DNA of 64,000 nucleotides from Cladosporium sp. IMV 00045 (GCA_001931905.2 MSJI02000930.1:1-64000), one strand, 5' to 3'; shown: positions 32,355 through 44,039, counted from the stretch's first letter. The notes: a model not told the origin generated them from the sequence alone. Numbers and translations are program-made.

Positions 32355-34457
32355 ATGCAGGCCGGTCGTGATCCTGCCGCCTTTGCTGTCCCGGGCGCGT
32401 TTAACGGCCATCATCTACCCGCTGCCGCTGCCGCTGCCGCGCCTGGTCTGTCTGTGCTGGCGCCGGCGACATCTGGGCTCGACAACGTCGCACTGACCGA
32501 TCTGGATGGAGGTGCTGCATCGAATGGAGTGGTCGACTCGATCCATCAATCTAAGCAAGGCCGATCGGCGTCTATCAGCCACACCGAAGTCAACGGCACT
32601 GCCAATGGCGAGCAGGTCAAGGCGAAGCAAAAACGAAATAAGCCCACCCTCTCCTGCCTTGAATGTGTCGAGCGGAAGACGAAATGTGATCGCGCACGAC
32701 CATGTTATGCATGCGTAAAGCGTCAGAGCGAATGTGAGTACACCGCTGTGGCCAACCTGATAGCCAGCGCCAGCGCCACAAAAGGCACCAATTCCACCAA
32801 GGCGAGATACATCACCAAACCGCCCGCGAAAGCGAGAAAACTTAGCAATGCATCGAGTATCACTTCGCCTACGACGACCGACAATGGTTGGTCGTCGATC
32901 GATAATCGCGCCCACATGACACCACGTGGATCGACGGCCAGCTCGCCATATCTGCTTTCCAATGTGCCGTATTCTAGCACGACACCTAGTGCTGTCTTTG
33001 GAATGGGGACTCAGCACCCATTCCTCAACTACTGGACTATGCAGGGCGGACTGCCTGAAGTCATTAGTGTGATGCCTTCGAAAGAACAGGCCGACATACT
33101 AATTGCAAAGTACTTCGAGTCCGTCGATCCAGTCTATCCATTTATACATCGCAGGAGCTTTTACGCCGATTACGAACGATTCTGGACGTTACCGCTAGAG
33201 GAGAAACACAAGACTGATGCTGCGATGATGGCTTTACACTACGCTATGTTTGCTTTAGGAACGCAATTTTTAGATTATCCCGGGTACGACGAGCGATCGC
33301 AAACCGCCGAATTCTATTGCTCGGCGGCGAACCAGGCTCTGAGGATATACTCGTACCTCAACCGCACTTCCATGCGTGCAATACAGGCTATGCTCCTGAT
33401 GGCATATTTCCTGATGAACGACAACCATGCATCGGACGCCTACGCATGGGCAGGAATCCACCTTCGCCAATCGTACGCGATGCGACTCCATCGAGATCCT
33501 GAAATCGTCGTCCCAGACGCCTCAGTCATCGAGAAGCAACAGCGTCGAAAACTATGGCAAGCCGTCTTCTTCCACGACACCTTCCTCACCGTCCTCCTCA
33601 AACTCCCACCCACAGCCACCCACTCAGACGTCCCCGTGGAGTCCCTCACCGACGAAAACGAGCTCTCCAACGACGGCATCGACTTCGACTCCGGCGCCCA
33701 CTCGCGCGTCGAAAACCTCATGTCCATCTCCGTCATTGCGCCACAAGACTCCTTCCCCCCACCACCCCCCCAATCGCACCACATGGTCGACCCCGACGTC
33801 GCCAAAACCGACGTCGCCTACATCCGCAGCATGTGGCACCTCGGCAACCTGGTGCAAGAAACGCTCTCCTCGCCGTGCTCCCTCTCCTTACCCCTAGCCA
33901 ACAGCCCCCGGCACAAAGACAGCCTGATCGCGGCCTTCAAGCGCCTCTACAAATCCTTCCCCGCCCACCTGACCCTGCTCGACTACACTACCCTCCAACA
34001 ACAAGCCCTGCACACCCCCCGCGCCGTAAGACAGAACCTCTTCCTCACCAGCAACTACCACCACTGTCTCATGCTTCTGCACGCGAGCGAGAACAGCGCC
34101 GGCGGCGTGGAGCGCAATGTCTCCGCGGCGCTGGAAGCTGCGCACGCGGCGATCTGGGCGTTTTTCAAACTCTGGGGGTTCTTCGAAAGCGAGGCGGCCG
34201 TGTGGTGGGTTTTCCAGCACCGCGCTTTCGAGGAGAGTTTGCTCATGGCGCAGCTGCTGGGCTCGCTGATGGAGGAGAGGACGAGGAGGGGGAGTTTTGA
34301 TCAGGGGAAGGAGGCGGCGCTGGAGCCGCTTTGCGCCAAGGCCAGGGACGATGTGCAGCGCATGCTGGAGATTATGGAGCATTACGGGGGCGGGCTGGAG
34401 ATGCATCGCACGAGGAAGAATGCGCTGAGGGAGGCGTTTGAGCGGATTGCTGTGTGA
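32355..34457 (+). CDS. Zn2Cys6 fungal transcription factor
   Basis: An intronless 700-residue protein from ATG 32355. The binuclear zinc cluster is canonical: Cys101, 104, 111, 117, 120 and 127 (C-x2-C-x6-C-x5-C-x2-C-x6-C), preceded by the basic KAKQKRNKPTLS. A Ser/Thr-rich linker with no obvious coiled coil leads to the fungal-specific transcription factor domain (about 250-480): IAKYFESVDPVYPFIHRRSF, AMFALGTQFLDYPGYDERSQ, MLLMAYFLMNDNHASDAYAW, KLWQAVFFHDTFLTVLLKLP. The N-terminus has an alanine run. It should bind CGG-type half-sites in the nucleus. Targets are unknown and no neighbouring metabolic cluster suggests one. Confidence 0.92.
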   Translation: MQAGRDPAAFAVPGAFNGHHLPAAAAAAAPGLSVLAPATSGLDNVALTDLDGGAASNGVVDSIHQSKQGRSASISHTEVNGTANGEQVKAKQKRNKPTLSCLECVERKTKCDRARPCYACVKRQSECEYTAVANLIASASATKGTNSTKARYITKPPAKARKLSNASSITSPTTTDNGWSSIDNRAHMTPRGSTASSPYLLSNVPYSSTTPSAVFGMGTQHPFLNYWTMQGGLPEVISVMPSKEQADILIAKYFESVDPVYPFIHRRSFYADYERFWTLPLEEKHKTDAAMMALHYAMFALGTQFLDYPGYDERSQTAEFYCSAANQALRIYSYLNRTSMRAIQAMLLMAYFLMNDNHASDAYAWAGIHLRQSYAMRLHRDPEIVVPDASVIEKQQRRKLWQAVFFHDTFLTVLLKLPPTATHSDVPVESLTDENELSNDGIDFDSGAHSRVENLMSISVIAPQDSFPPPPPQSHHMVDPDVAKTDVAYIRSMWHLGNLVQETLSSPCSLSLPLANSPRHKDSLIAAFKRLYKSFPAHLTLLDYTTLQQQALHTPRAVRQNLFLTSNYHHCLMLLHASENSAGGVERNVSAALEAAHAAIWAFFKLWGFFESEAAVWWVFQHRAFEESLLMAQLLGSLMEERTRRGSFDQGKEAALEPLCAKARDDVQRMLEIMEHYGGGLEMHRTRKNALREAFERIAV

Positions 34458-35083
34458 GATTGTCGTCTGATGGGGTGCTGTTTGGCTTGCAGCGTTCCTT
34501 TCCTTTCCTTTCCTTACTTTTTGTTTTTCTTGATTCGATCTTACCGCCACTTGACTGGCTCTGCTCGTAAATTGTGAATACACACGACCTTTCTTTCTTC
34601 TTCCGTTATACCCCTTTTGGAGCCCCAACTATCCGTCTCGGATGGACTCCAAAAACGTCCCAGGTGGACGCCGATGGGCATGCGAGCAGGTAACGAGCTA
34701 GTCTGCAGAAATGAGCGAGAATTTCAGAAGAAAATGCGCAAACGTATACCTGCGCCAGACAAAGCAGTTCACAATCCAAAACCTCTTACAAGTCGTAGAC
34801 ATGCCAGGTAAATGCAGGGATGGCTCGGGTAGGGTTGTACGCAGGGATGGGGATCATATAGTCGATCAATCACACCGTCTGCTCATGTGACGAACGAAGT
34901 AGGGAAAACGCGAAACTCGAAACAAAGTGCCGCTTTTCATTGCTTTGTGCTTTGCTTTTCTTGACTCATGTACCGCATACATTCTCATTGAAAAAAGACC
35001 ACACCATATAGAACAAATCAGACGATCCCAGCCTAGCATATGTTCAAACCCGATTATATTTCAAATTCCCTTCCTTCCATCCT
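34458..35083. other. Convergent 3' region
   Basis: About 625 bp between the regulator and the dehydrogenase. It has a short CCTTT repeat run at 34496-34520 and AT-rich sequence to 35080. No gene is seen. Confidence 0.4.
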
Positions 35084-36856
35084 CTACTGGTTCGTAGGCA
35101 TGTTAACCTTAGCCTTCGTACTAACCGCATCGTCCGCCTTCCAGAAACTCGTCACGGTCTTCTGCTGCGTGTAGAACTGCACGCCGGGCTTGCCGTAGAA
35201 AGTGTTGGCGCCACCGCCCGCGATGCTCTTCTTGTTGCCGGTGAAAGAGAACATGGGCAAGGGGACGGGGATGGGCACGTTGATGCCGACCTGGCCGGCT
35301 TCGATTTCTTTCTGGAAGCGCGTTGCGGTCGCGCCCGAGCGCGTGAAGATCGCGGTGCCGTTGCCGTATTCGTTCGCGTTGATCAGGTTGATCGCGTCGT
35401 CGAGGGACGGTACATTCAAGCAGACGAGCACGGGGCCGAAGATCTCTTCTTTGTAGCACGTCATTTCGGGGGTCACGTTGGTGATGATCGTGGGGCCGAC
35501 CTGGGATGGTTTGTTAGTCTTACGTGTATTGATGATGCGAGGTGTCAATAAACTTACCCAGTTGCCGTTGGGGTAGTTCGCAGGCTTCTTTCCGCGGCCA
35601 TCAAGAAGAATGGTGGCACCCTCCTTCTCGGCGGTAGCGATGAGGTTCTCAATGCGTTCCTTAGCCTGGGGAGAAATGACAGGACCGAGGTCAGCGCCCT
35701 CTTCGAAGCCACCGTTCATGGACAGCTCATTTGCGCGCTCGGCGATCTCAGGTGCCCAGTCCTTGGTCTCTCCGACGAGGACAAGAGTGCTGAGGGCCAT
35801 GCACCTCTGACCGGCAGCACCGAAGGCGGCACCGGCGATGGCGTTGAGTGCGTGGTTCTTGTTGCAGTCAGGGAGGACCGCAGCGTGGTTCTTCGCGCCA
35901 AGATTGGCCTGCACGCGCTTACCGTTGGCAGAACCGCGAGTGTAGATGTATTCACCTGCCTTGTTGGAACCGACGAATGAGATGGCCTTGATCTTGGGCT
36001 CGTCAATGATGAAGTCGACGGTCTTTGCAGAACCGTGGATGATGTTGATGACGCCTGGAGGGAAGCCGGCCTTCTCGGCGAGCTCGGCCAGGATCATGCA
36101 TGCTCCTGGGTCGCGCTCAGACGGCTTGATGACACAGGTGTTGCCGGTGATGGTGGCGATGGGGATGGTCCAGAGAGGGATCATGGCAGGGAAGTTGAAG
36201 GGGCAGATAGCTGCAACAACACCAAGAGGTTCGCGGTATGACCTAGTCTCCATATCTTTCGCAACCTCCAACACCTCGCCGGTGATCTGAGTGGTGATGC
36301 CGCAGGCAGTCTCGGCGACCTGAAGACCACGCAGGACGTCACCCTTGGCGTCGGCGAACGTCTTACCCTGCTCGAGGGTGATGCTCGCAGCCAGACGGTC
36401 CCAGTTCTCCCTAATCAAAGCGGTGTACTTGAACATGATCTGCTGCCTGTGGAGAATGCTCGTCGACTTCCACGCCGGGAAGGCGGCCTCTGCACTGTCG
36501 ACAGCAGCCTTCAGCTCAGCATCTGTGCTCTGCGGTACCCTTGTGACCAAGTTGTTGGTCGCGGGATCGTGCAGGTCGATCCATTGGGTGGCCTGCGAAG
36601 GCACAAACTTGTTGTCGAGGAAGTTGGCGGTGTCTACGGGTTGGGCGACCTTGTCGTGGGTCATCGGGTATTGCGCAGGCGCTGCGGCCGCCGACGCCTG
36701 GAGGTGTGAAGTGGTAGCATGCAGCCTACGCACTGCGATCTTGCTCGAGTTCGCGGATTGAGGCATTCTGCTGGCTCGAAGGGCGGTGGTTGCTACTGAG
36801 GGTCGGAGGGAGAGGCTCTGGAGCGACCCGGTCGATAGGGCTCGACGGGCTGCCAT
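35084..36856 (-). CDS. Methylmalonate-semialdehyde dehydrogenase (ALDH6), mitochondrial
   Basis: Exons 35558-36856 and 35084-35500 give 571 residues. The 57-nt intron (GTAAGT..CCCAG, branch ACTAAC) is in frame and would add 19 residues if read through. The start ATG at 36856 opens an Arg/Ser-rich mitochondrial targeting sequence ([20 protein letters not shown]). ALDH features: [13 protein letters not shown], the NAD-binding [13 protein letters not shown], and catalytic Cys in [25 protein letters not shown] carries the Asn typical of the CoA-acylating MMSDH class in place of the usual catalytic-base Glu, and EEIFGPVL is present. It should convert malonate and methylmalonate semialdehydes to acetyl- or propionyl-CoA in valine and pyrimidine catabolism. 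Confidence 0.95.
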   Translation of the reverse strand: MAARRALSTGSLQSLSLRPSVATTALRASRMPQSANSSKIAVRRLHATTSHLQASAAAAPAQYPMTHDKVAQPVDTANFLDNKFVPSQATQWIDLHDPATNNLVTRVPQSTDAELKAAVDSAEAAFPAWKSTSILHRQQIMFKYTALIRENWDRLAASITLEQGKTFADAKGDVLRGLQVAETACGITTQITGEVLEVAKDMETRSYREPLGVVAAICPFNFPAMIPLWTIPIATITGNTCVIKPSERDPGACMILAELAEKAGFPPGVINIIHGSAKTVDFIIDEPKIKAISFVGSNKAGEYIYTRGSANGKRVQANLGAKNHAAVLPDCNKNHALNAIAGAAFGAAGQRCMALSTLVLVGETKDWAPEIAERANELSMNGGFEEGADLGPVISPQAKERIENLIATAEKEGATILLDGRGKKPANYPNGNWVSLLTPRIINTRKTNKPSQVGPTIITNVTPEMTCYKEEIFGPVLVCLNVPSLDDAINLINANEYGNGTAIFTRSGATATRFQKEIEAGQVGINVPIPVPLPMFSFTGNKKSIAGGGANTFYGKPGVQFYTQQKTVTSFWKADDAVSTKAKVNMPTNQ

Positions 36857-37813
36857 TGTGACGCCGTGCCTTGCGTCTGTCTGTAGAGAAAGAGAGAGGT
36901 GTTGAAGATGACAAGGAAGAGGAGGAAGGTGAGTGTAGGAAGTGAAAGAGACGACGGTCCGGTGACCGAGTCCTACCACTCATCCGCCCTGCCGCCCTCC
37001 CTCGCCTACCTCGGGCGAGCATTGATGGAGATGTGGATTGATTGATCGGCATTGACGGTCCGCCCAAAGCTTTCCCCGCTGTTCGGCATCTGACGGCCGA
37101 GGGCGGCTCAGCACGTATGGGGGAGGTGCATCCGACAGAACATCACTTACGCCTTACCGGTGACTTATCAATGGCTTATCAGTTACGCCAAATACGCCCT
37201 ACGGGGGGATGCGACTTTGACATGAGTATTTATTACCCAACCGAGCCAAGTTCTTACGGCAAACATTGTAAGTCTGGTTGAATTTGTCAGGCAAAGAGAT
37301 CCCACTGACACAATGCATTGCAAGTTGTCGACATGCCCGTTGGTAGTTTGTATATTTTCAACATTCGATCATCTAGACACTTTCTTGCCAAAAGAATGTT
37401 TGATGATCGATACTCACTTCCTCTCAGAAGCTAGCTCACGATGGCTTGAAGTGATGCTGAGCCCTTGTTTGAGTTGGACATTACTTGATCCAATTTCACA
37501 TGTTGGCGGATCGCTAGTAACGCTGAGCTTCACTTCTCTTTGACTGCATCTCATCATTTCATCTGCAGAGGACGGACAGTCATTCTCACATGACTGCATG
37601 CAATCATGTGGTCTTACCGACTGCACATTACTGCCTCAGTCATTACCATGCTAGTGAGCTGACCGACACAACTTCTGCAACTTGGTGACCTTCCGACTCT
37701 ACTCACTACCAGCAACGACTCACTAAGCCAAGCACATTACCAGCCTACTGCGACAATATGGCAGACACCGCACGGCCAGCAAAGCGAGCGAGGTAGATCA
37801 TTAAGACGCCGGC
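36857..37813. promoter_or_regulatory. Divergent promoter, MMSDH / BTB gene
   Basis: 957 bp between outward-facing starts. The MMSDH frame extends to 36979 without homology-like sequence. The region 37100-37240 contains several TTACG/TTACC-type short repeats. No known operator is assigned. Confidence 0.35.
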
Positions 37814-38689
37814 ATGGAGGCCACAGCGGACATCAACAAGCTAACAAGCAACAGGATCGAGTTCGACGAAACGTTCATCGTGCTCGTCGGTACCGAAGAC
37901 AACCAAAAGCGTTTCACCGTATACCGCGACGTCCTCACTCAACGCTCCGGACTCTTCAAAGCAGCACGCTCTGCTAGATGGGCTACCGATCCGTCCAAGC
38001 CAGTCTCCCTCGAAGATGACGATCCGGAGGTCTTCTCGACTTACCTGCACTGCGTGTACTTCAACGAAGTCGTCCTTCCGAAAGCCTCTGATCTTCATCC
38101 ATTCGAAATCTGCGAGCAAGAAGTGCACCAGGATTTCGAGGCACTGGTATCAACCTACGTTCTCGCCGACAAGCTACGCGATCCCATCACAGCGAACATC
38201 GTGACGGACGAGATCCTGCGAGTCTGCCACGAAACACACCGAATCCCATCAGCGAAAGCGGTCACCATCGCTTACGAGTCTACCACGAAGGAGGATGTCT
38301 TGCGACTGCTTCTCCGTGATATCTTTACGCAACACTCTAACTCACTTCCGCCGGACAGTGATACCCCCTGGCACACGGAGTTTCTCCAAGAGATGGTCAA
38401 TGAATTGCTTCGGAAACCTAGTCGAAGACTTCACGACCTTGATTCCACCAGGACGAAGGCCCAGAGGGGCCTCTATCACCAGAAGACGTCGACGGCGGCT
38501 CAAAGCCAGGAGACCCCAGCAACGTTGGACGAAGGTCCTCTCGTCAAGACTGAGCCTGTAGACGTGGATCATGACTATCTGTTCGATGACTATTCGGGGC
38601 GGGCTCGCTTCGATGCCCAGTCTATCGAACATCATCGGCTCATCGAAAGGGCGAGGCGAGATGCCGAGTACGTGGAGATGTTCACTTAG
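37814..38689 (+). CDS. BTB/POZ domain protein
   Basis: A single-exon 291-residue protein from ATG 37814. The BTB fold covers about residues 15-140: FIVLVGTEDNQKRFTVYRDV, RSGLFKAARSARW, then DPEVFSTYLHCVYF and LVSTYVLADKLRDPITANIV. A helical extension carries TTKEDVLRLLLRDIF and WHTEFLQEMVNELLRK. The charged C-terminus contains VKTEPVD, which resembles a SUMO consensus (VKxE). Such short fungal BTB proteins are abundant; most have no known role, though some may act as Cul3 adaptors. No kelch or MATH partner domain is present. Confidence 0.85.
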   Translation: MEATADINKLTSNRIEFDETFIVLVGTEDNQKRFTVYRDVLTQRSGLFKAARSARWATDPSKPVSLEDDDPEVFSTYLHCVYFNEVVLPKASDLHPFEICEQEVHQDFEALVSTYVLADKLRDPITANIVTDEILRVCHETHRIPSAKAVTIAYESTTKEDVLRLLLRDIFTQHSNSLPPDSDTPWHTEFLQEMVNELLRKPSRRLHDLDSTRTKAQRGLYHQKTSTAAQSQETPATLDEGPLVKTEPVDVDHDYLFDDYSGRARFDAQSIEHHRLIERARRDAEYVEMFT

Positions 38690-39556
38690 GAAGGAGAGAA
38701 TACACGGTCGATGTCCACCTTCAGATCAAGGACAAGCTAGGCTGAAAGAGCTTGCGACCCGACAGATCAGCAGAAGCACCTCCTCGTCCTGATTGAGAGC
38801 TTCTCAAGGACGGACCATCAAATTTCTCCCTCCATTTCTTCTCTGGCCACGCGCCCGCCAAAATCATGCAACAAGCTCAACACCGATCGGAAGATTGAAA
38901 CGCATCCGCCATCAGTCCTGCTACTCGAACTAATTCAAGGGACCACGCTCGGTGATACTGCTAGTTTGATCAGTACTAGGACTGCAATCTTGGGTTCTGA
39001 TCTCCGGGCGACAATGAAGACCAAATTTCTTGATTTGATCGAAGGGAATGCCGAAGCAAAGGGCGAGGAAAGCGTGATTTGCTGGTCTTGCTCAGTCACG
39101 GGCATGCATGATACTTTTCTGAGGCCTTTGGTCTCGCCAAAAGCGCGATGTCGTGATACTGACAGTTTCTTGCTGGATTTCCTCGGCGATGCGAAATATG
39201 CAAAGTTCACACTGGCGGACTCTTGACACTCATGGCAGCTCTTGAGGTAACAGGTAATGTCTTTCCTTTTTTTCCCCCCCCCTTTTGTCTTCCTCTCTAA
39301 AATCAGCTCTTATAAATCAATTCATCTCCTTAAAGATCCATCTTCAATCGCATGTTTTGCATGTATATAGAGAGGAAAGCGTCGTCTCCTCGCACGCCCC
39401 AACGACGCAAAAAGACGCACTTCACCACACCTTGGAGGTTCATAAACATGAACTTTCCCTGAAGTTCAACATCCGCGAGCATCAAAGGCAAAAACGCGTC
39501 GCTCTCGCTGCACCACGCGTTCTTGCTCTTGCTACTCAGATACACTACTTTCAATC
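38690..39556. other. Intergenic
   Basis: About 870 bp. It holds the BTB gene 3' UTR, then a T/C homopolymer-rich stretch at 39263-39285 and a TATA-like TTATAAAT at 39309. Confidence 0.35.
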
Positions 39557-39850
39557 ATGTCTGATTCTGAAGTGTTAGCCGCGTGCGGGGTGCTTCTTGC
39601 CCAACGACAGCAAAATGAGGTTGAGAGAGGCCACAAGCGATCTTATGACTCCGTGGCCGCATCTGGTGAGGGGGAGGGTGATGAGAATTACGACGAGGAG
39701 GATTACTGCATCTGGGAGCTTTTGATGAGGCGGGCGACTCTTTCGGACCGAGACTTGAATGCTTCCATGTTGTTTGAAGCATGCGTCCCTTTTTCGTTAG
39801 GCTTGGGACCAACTCGAAGACAGACAGCAGTTTTCAACAGAACGGAATAG
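39557..39850 (+). CDS. Possible small acidic protein
   Basis: A 97-codon frame from ATG 39557 with a TATA-like element about 250 bp upstream and a C/T-rich leader. It begins MSDSEVLAACGVLLAQRQQN and has an acidic centre (GEGEGDENYDEEDYCIWELL). No domain is recognised. Composition is protein-like, but conservation and expression are unknown, so it could be chance. Confidence 0.3.
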   Translation: MSDSEVLAACGVLLAQRQQNEVERGHKRSYDSVAASGEGEGDENYDEEDYCIWELLMRRATLSDRDLNASMLFEACVPFSLGLGPTRRQTAVFNRTE

Positions 39851-40506
39851 CGCCATCACCACCATTGTGCAGATAAAACGGATGTCACCAGATCGGAGAA
39901 CACAACAGTCACGCTAGGCCCTTGTACAGCCTGACATTCGTTGGTTCTAATATATGTAGTAATCGCAAAAACTATTACATCATGACCGCAAATCATCCTA
40001 CTCCGTTGCTTCTTTCGCATTCGTCTCGGGACATGTATAATGTGCCTTAAGCAGACCAAAGTTCTACACTGGTCTTGATCTGACTTGTTAGCATTGTCAT
40101 GTTTTGGTTTGTGCGACAGCGCAACGTTGAAACCAGTGCATGTCTGTTCCAGTCCATCATTCTGGCATGCTATGCTGCCTCTAAACTATGGCTTGACTAG
40201 CTACCTCGTTATCTTGGAAGTTAACAGATCTGCACCTGAAATTCGACTTGAGAGAGAGGAGATGAAAGTTTTCAAAAAAGAGTTATGTACATTTTATGTA
40301 CAGAAAGTTAAATGGCATTCTAGTAAAGAGCCAGCCAGTCGATCGGTCTGGGAGGATGAGGTATAGTATAATAAAAAAAATTAAGAGAGTAGTAGAGTAA
40401 GTAGCGTATCTCAAAAGAAAGAGAGAAAAAAAAAAGTAACGAAAAATAACAAACCATGTCTTTCTTCTTTCTTCGGTCCCCTTTTCCAACCATCCAACGA
40501 AAGTCA
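39851..40506. other. Intergenic, 3' side of MFS exporter
   Basis: About 650 bp with A-rich runs at 40373-40445, in the region expected for the 3' UTR of the minus-strand exporter. No gene is supported. Confidence 0.4.
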
Positions 40507-42459
40507 TCACCTCACAACCTTCTCCCCCTCACCCATCTCCAGATCCTTCCGCCTACTGTCAGGGATTGGAGGAACATCCTCCGTCAACGTCTCGCCACTC
40601 GCTAGCGCCTGCTCCGTCTTCGGCGTGCCCGGTCTGCTCGCCCTCTTGCTCGCGCGCTTGGCCTCTTTCTCCGCCGTCCTGGCCGCCGCGTTCTCCTTCT
40701 CGGCTTCCAGCCCCGTCTTCGTCTCCGCGTGCTGCTTGCTGAGTTTCTTCTTCTGGATCAAGAAACCGGCCAGCAGGCCCACGAACGAGAAGGCCACGTA
40801 CATGATCCACATGGGCTGCAAGCTGTCTGCGAAGGCGACGCGGACGATGCTGCGTTCGTTCGGCGGGAGGGATTCGATGACCTGTGTGTTCGCGCCGGCT
40901 TCGCCGCCGGAGAGCTGGGAGGCGCGCTCGGGGCCGAGGGAGGCGATGAGTTGGGGCGATTTAGAGCTCATGCTGTTCTGGAAGACGACCTGGCCGATGA
41001 CGACGGAGGTGGACGTGGCGAGCTGGCGGACGAAGCCGAGGGTCGCGGTGGCGGTGCCGATGTCGCGCGGGTTGATGTGCGCTTGCAGCGCGATGATGGG
41101 CGCTTGAAAGAGGGGGCCGATGCCGACGCCGGCGATGATTTGGTAGAGGGCCAACTTGGCCCAGTTGGAGTTGGCGTCGAAGTCGACGAACAAGCCGTAG
41201 CCAAGCGTCATCATGAAGAGGCCGAAGTAGATGGGCGGGAGGAAGGCGCCGACTTTGCGCACGAAGATGCCCGTGCCAATGGAGCCGAAGGAGAGAGCTA
41301 GGGCGGTGGGGAGGAGGTACACGCCGGAGAGGATGGGGGTGGCACCCCGTACGGCTTGGAAATAGAGGGGGAGGTAGTAGGAGCCGGAGATGAAGACTAC
41401 GCCGTGGATGAAGACGACGAAGAGCGTGGCGACGTTTGTGCGCGATTTGAAGAGTCCAAGTGGCATGACGGGGTATTTGGGGAATTTCCATTCGTAGAGA
41501 ACGAAGAGCACGAAGGTGAGGACGCCGAAGACGATCAGGCAGACGACCGTTGCTGAGTCCCACGGGTAAGTCTCGCCGCCGTATTGTAGGCCGAAAAGGA
41601 ACATGAGTGTCGCGCCCACGACCAAGATAGAGCCGACCCAGTCGATAGCTTTGAGGCCTTCGAGAAGCGGGGTGCGAGGAGTCTCGACGTCGAGGAAGAA
41701 GAGGAGGATAAAGAAGGCCAGTCCATCGAGTGGCAAGTTGATGTAAAAGCACCATCGCCAGCTCACTCTCTGAGTGAAAGCTCCTCCAATAATGGGACCG
41801 ATGGAAGACGCGATCGCCCATACACCGCCAATAACGCCGTAGAAAGCTCCTCGCGTGCGCAGGCTGAAGAGGTCGCCGATTGTAATGTTGACGAGAATGA
41901 CAAGTCCACCGCCTCCGAGACCTTGAACGGCACGAGCGGCGATGAGCATGCCGATGCTGTTAGCCAGAGCCGCCACCAAAGATCCAACCATAAAGATGAT
42001 GTTCGCCAGCAGCAGCATGGGTTTGCGGCCGAAGATGTCGCTAACCTTGCCCCATGATGGGATGGAGGCTGCGTTCGCGAGCAGGAAAGCTGAGCCTATC
42101 CAAGTGTATCCAGATGCGGAGCCAAAGTGCTCCGTAATGGTAGGAAGGGCTGTCGTGACGATTGTGACATCCAGAGCTGCGAGGAAGACTGCCATACAAA
42201 GTGCAAGCATAATCAGCGTCACTTTGCCTTTCGATCGTCCGTTGTATGGATCATCATCTTCGTCTTTGGGCTTTTCGGCAGGCGTCTTCTCATCGCCAGC
42301 CTTTTCCGCGGCCGAATCGCTGTCCGGTGAGGCCTGTGTTGGTGTCGTTTGCTGGCCTTCGAGGCCTTCTGTCCGTGTGGCGTCCTGAGGCATGTTTGGC
42401 GTATCCACAGCACCTGGGCCAGCCTCCGCAGCGGGCTCGTCAATCACTGGCTTGTTCAT
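40507..42459 (-). CDS. MFS drug:H+ antiporter, DHA2 (14-TM) type
   Basis: An intronless 650-residue protein from ATG 42459. An acidic, Pro/Glu-rich cytosolic N-terminus (about 80 residues) precedes the first helix (LIMLALCMAVFLAALDVTIV, motif D-like with ALD and the following TALPTI). Motif A is GKVSDIFGRKP, the motif B region is RAVQGLGGGG, and antiporter motif C is IASSIGPIIGGAF. Further helices bring the total to about 14. The C-terminal tail is Lys/Glu/Ala-rich. Related proteins export toxic compounds or fungal metabolites at the plasma membrane. No biosynthetic genes sit beside it, so a general resistance or efflux role is more likely than a pathway-specific one. The substrate is unknown. 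Confidence 0.92.
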   Translation of the reverse strand: MNKPVIDEPAAEAGPGAVDTPNMPQDATRTEGLEGQQTTPTQASPDSDSAAEKAGDEKTPAEKPKDEDDDPYNGRSKGKVTLIMLALCMAVFLAALDVTIVTTALPTITEHFGSASGYTWIGSAFLLANAASIPSWGKVSDIFGRKPMLLLANIIFMVGSLVAALANSIGMLIAARAVQGLGGGGLVILVNITIGDLFSLRTRGAFYGVIGGVWAIASSIGPIIGGAFTQRVSWRWCFYINLPLDGLAFFILLFFLDVETPRTPLLEGLKAIDWVGSILVVGATLMFLFGLQYGGETYPWDSATVVCLIVFGVLTFVLFVLYEWKFPKYPVMPLGLFKSRTNVATLFVVFIHGVVFISGSYYLPLYFQAVRGATPILSGVYLLPTALALSFGSIGTGIFVRKVGAFLPPIYFGLFMMTLGYGLFVDFDANSNWAKLALYQIIAGVGIGPLFQAPIIALQAHINPRDIGTATATLGFVRQLATSTSVVIGQVVFQNSMSSKSPQLIASLGPERASQLSGGEAGANTQVIESLPPNERSIVRVAFADSLQPMWIMYVAFSFVGLLAGFLIQKKKLSKQHAETKTGLEAEKENAAARTAEKEAKRASKRASRPGTPKTEQALASGETLTEDVPPIPDSRRKDLEMGEGEKVVR

Positions 42460-43660
42460 GCTTGATGTTCGCGCTGCCAGCGTCCGTGGCAGACGGTGCT
42501 AGATGTAGGCCGATCACAGAGAAATTCCCGTTGCCACAACAAGAGGCAGATGGCGACCGTTGATGAGCAGTGTCTCACAACGAAGGACCACAGACGTTGT
42601 GGGGGAATGGGTGAAGATGACGTTTGAGACAAAGCTTGGGAGTTGCTTGTTTATCCCTACCGCGCCCTGTCGAATCTGTGCAAAGTCTCCGAGATGGGGC
42701 TCGCGTGCTGTCAAGGGTCGACGGGGCCAGGCGAGGGCAGTCGATGTAAGTGAAGGAGAGGTTTTGTAAAAGAAGCAGGTGCTTCAGTGCACATTGCTTA
42801 TTATTAGTGTTTGCCCAAGGACTCATCTCGTAGGATTGTGTAGACTATTTTTTGGTGTGAATCGGGCTTTCGGGTCGAAGAAATGCAAAGACCGATTTTG
42901 CCGTCAGCCCCCCAGCGTGCTCACAGCAGCCTCCCTCCCGCTGCCTCAGCATGCCAGTCACGGACGCGAGCCTCTGCCCTTGCTATACATGCTTATTTGC
43001 TGTACATGCTCCACCATCTCGCTTTCGCAGCTTTGCCTTTGACAGCAATGCGAGATGGAGATGATTCAGTCTGTGTTTGCAAGCCAAAATGGATGTTTAG
43101 CGACCCTGATTGGCCTTTCCCGCTCCAAGCTCATCGGGGAGATGATGCTTTGGTGTCTGTTTGCCGCTGACAATCACAGTCCCGTACGATCCGTCATCGA
43201 GAGTAGCACCCGGTCCTGCAGAGATGCTTTGGTGATGATCAAGAGGAGGAACAGTTGTGTGTCAGAGCGTGTTTGCCATCGACGACTTGGTCGGGAGAGG
43301 CGTTACTTGCCGCGTCAACAACACCGTGCATACCAGGCGCCCGGCAGCGACGACGGCATGCTGACCACGCCATCAGGTACATAGGTAAACACGCCCAGCT
43401 CCCGACATAGAAGATCAGTGTTTCTCTATCTCAGCTTCTTGAAAAGAAAAGAGACCTGGACTTCAGCAACTTTCTCGCCACCAACAGATGCTCCACAGTC
43501 ACCATGTACTGCTAATCCCCTGCTTCTGCTCATGCCAGCACCGGGATCATCTAGGTCTAAGATGATATCAGGAAACACAAGAGATCATATTTTCAACAGG
43601 TCTCCCTCGCGCAATGTGATTAAAGAGATGGATGAACCTGGAGGCGCGCATATTCAGTCC
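42460..43660. other. Intergenic, exporter upstream region
   Basis: About 1.2 kb with the exporter promoter at its left end. No gene or RNA is recognised. It leads into a repeat-rich, gene-poor island. Confidence 0.35.
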
Positions 43661-43669
43661 GGCGGCTGA

Positions 43670-43930
43670 GAACCCTGGCCATCAACAAGGCTGTTAATCG
43701 GGCATCAGGAAACCCAACAGTGTCAGAAAAGAACACCACAAGCCAATGGGACTGAGTGCTCGAAATCTTATCGTGCTTATACTGTCCTGAGCGGCTGAAA
43801 CCCATGCCCTCAACAAGGCTGAATATCGGGCATAGCAAAACCCGACCCTGTCCAAAGAGTCCGCCGCAAGCCAACGGAGTTAGGTGCCAGAAGGACAAGT
43901 CTTTCAACAAGGCTCAGTATTCTTTCTGCA
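43670..43930. repeat. Degenerate tandem repeat, about 128 bp
   Basis: CAACAAGGCT recurs at 43683, 43811 and 43905. The first two copies share the following TnAATCGGGCAT/GAATATCGGGCAT, AAACCC, and an AAGCCAA element about 65 bp later. Copies differ at many positions. Confidence 0.6.
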
Positions 43931-44039
43931 AGCCAAAGCATACTTTACGTACTCCGTCAGGCCTGAATATTCGAGCCACGAGGAAGACTTAGAGCCGGCC
44001 GAGCAGAGTCCGAATTTGCTTCGTGCAAGATTCATGCGG

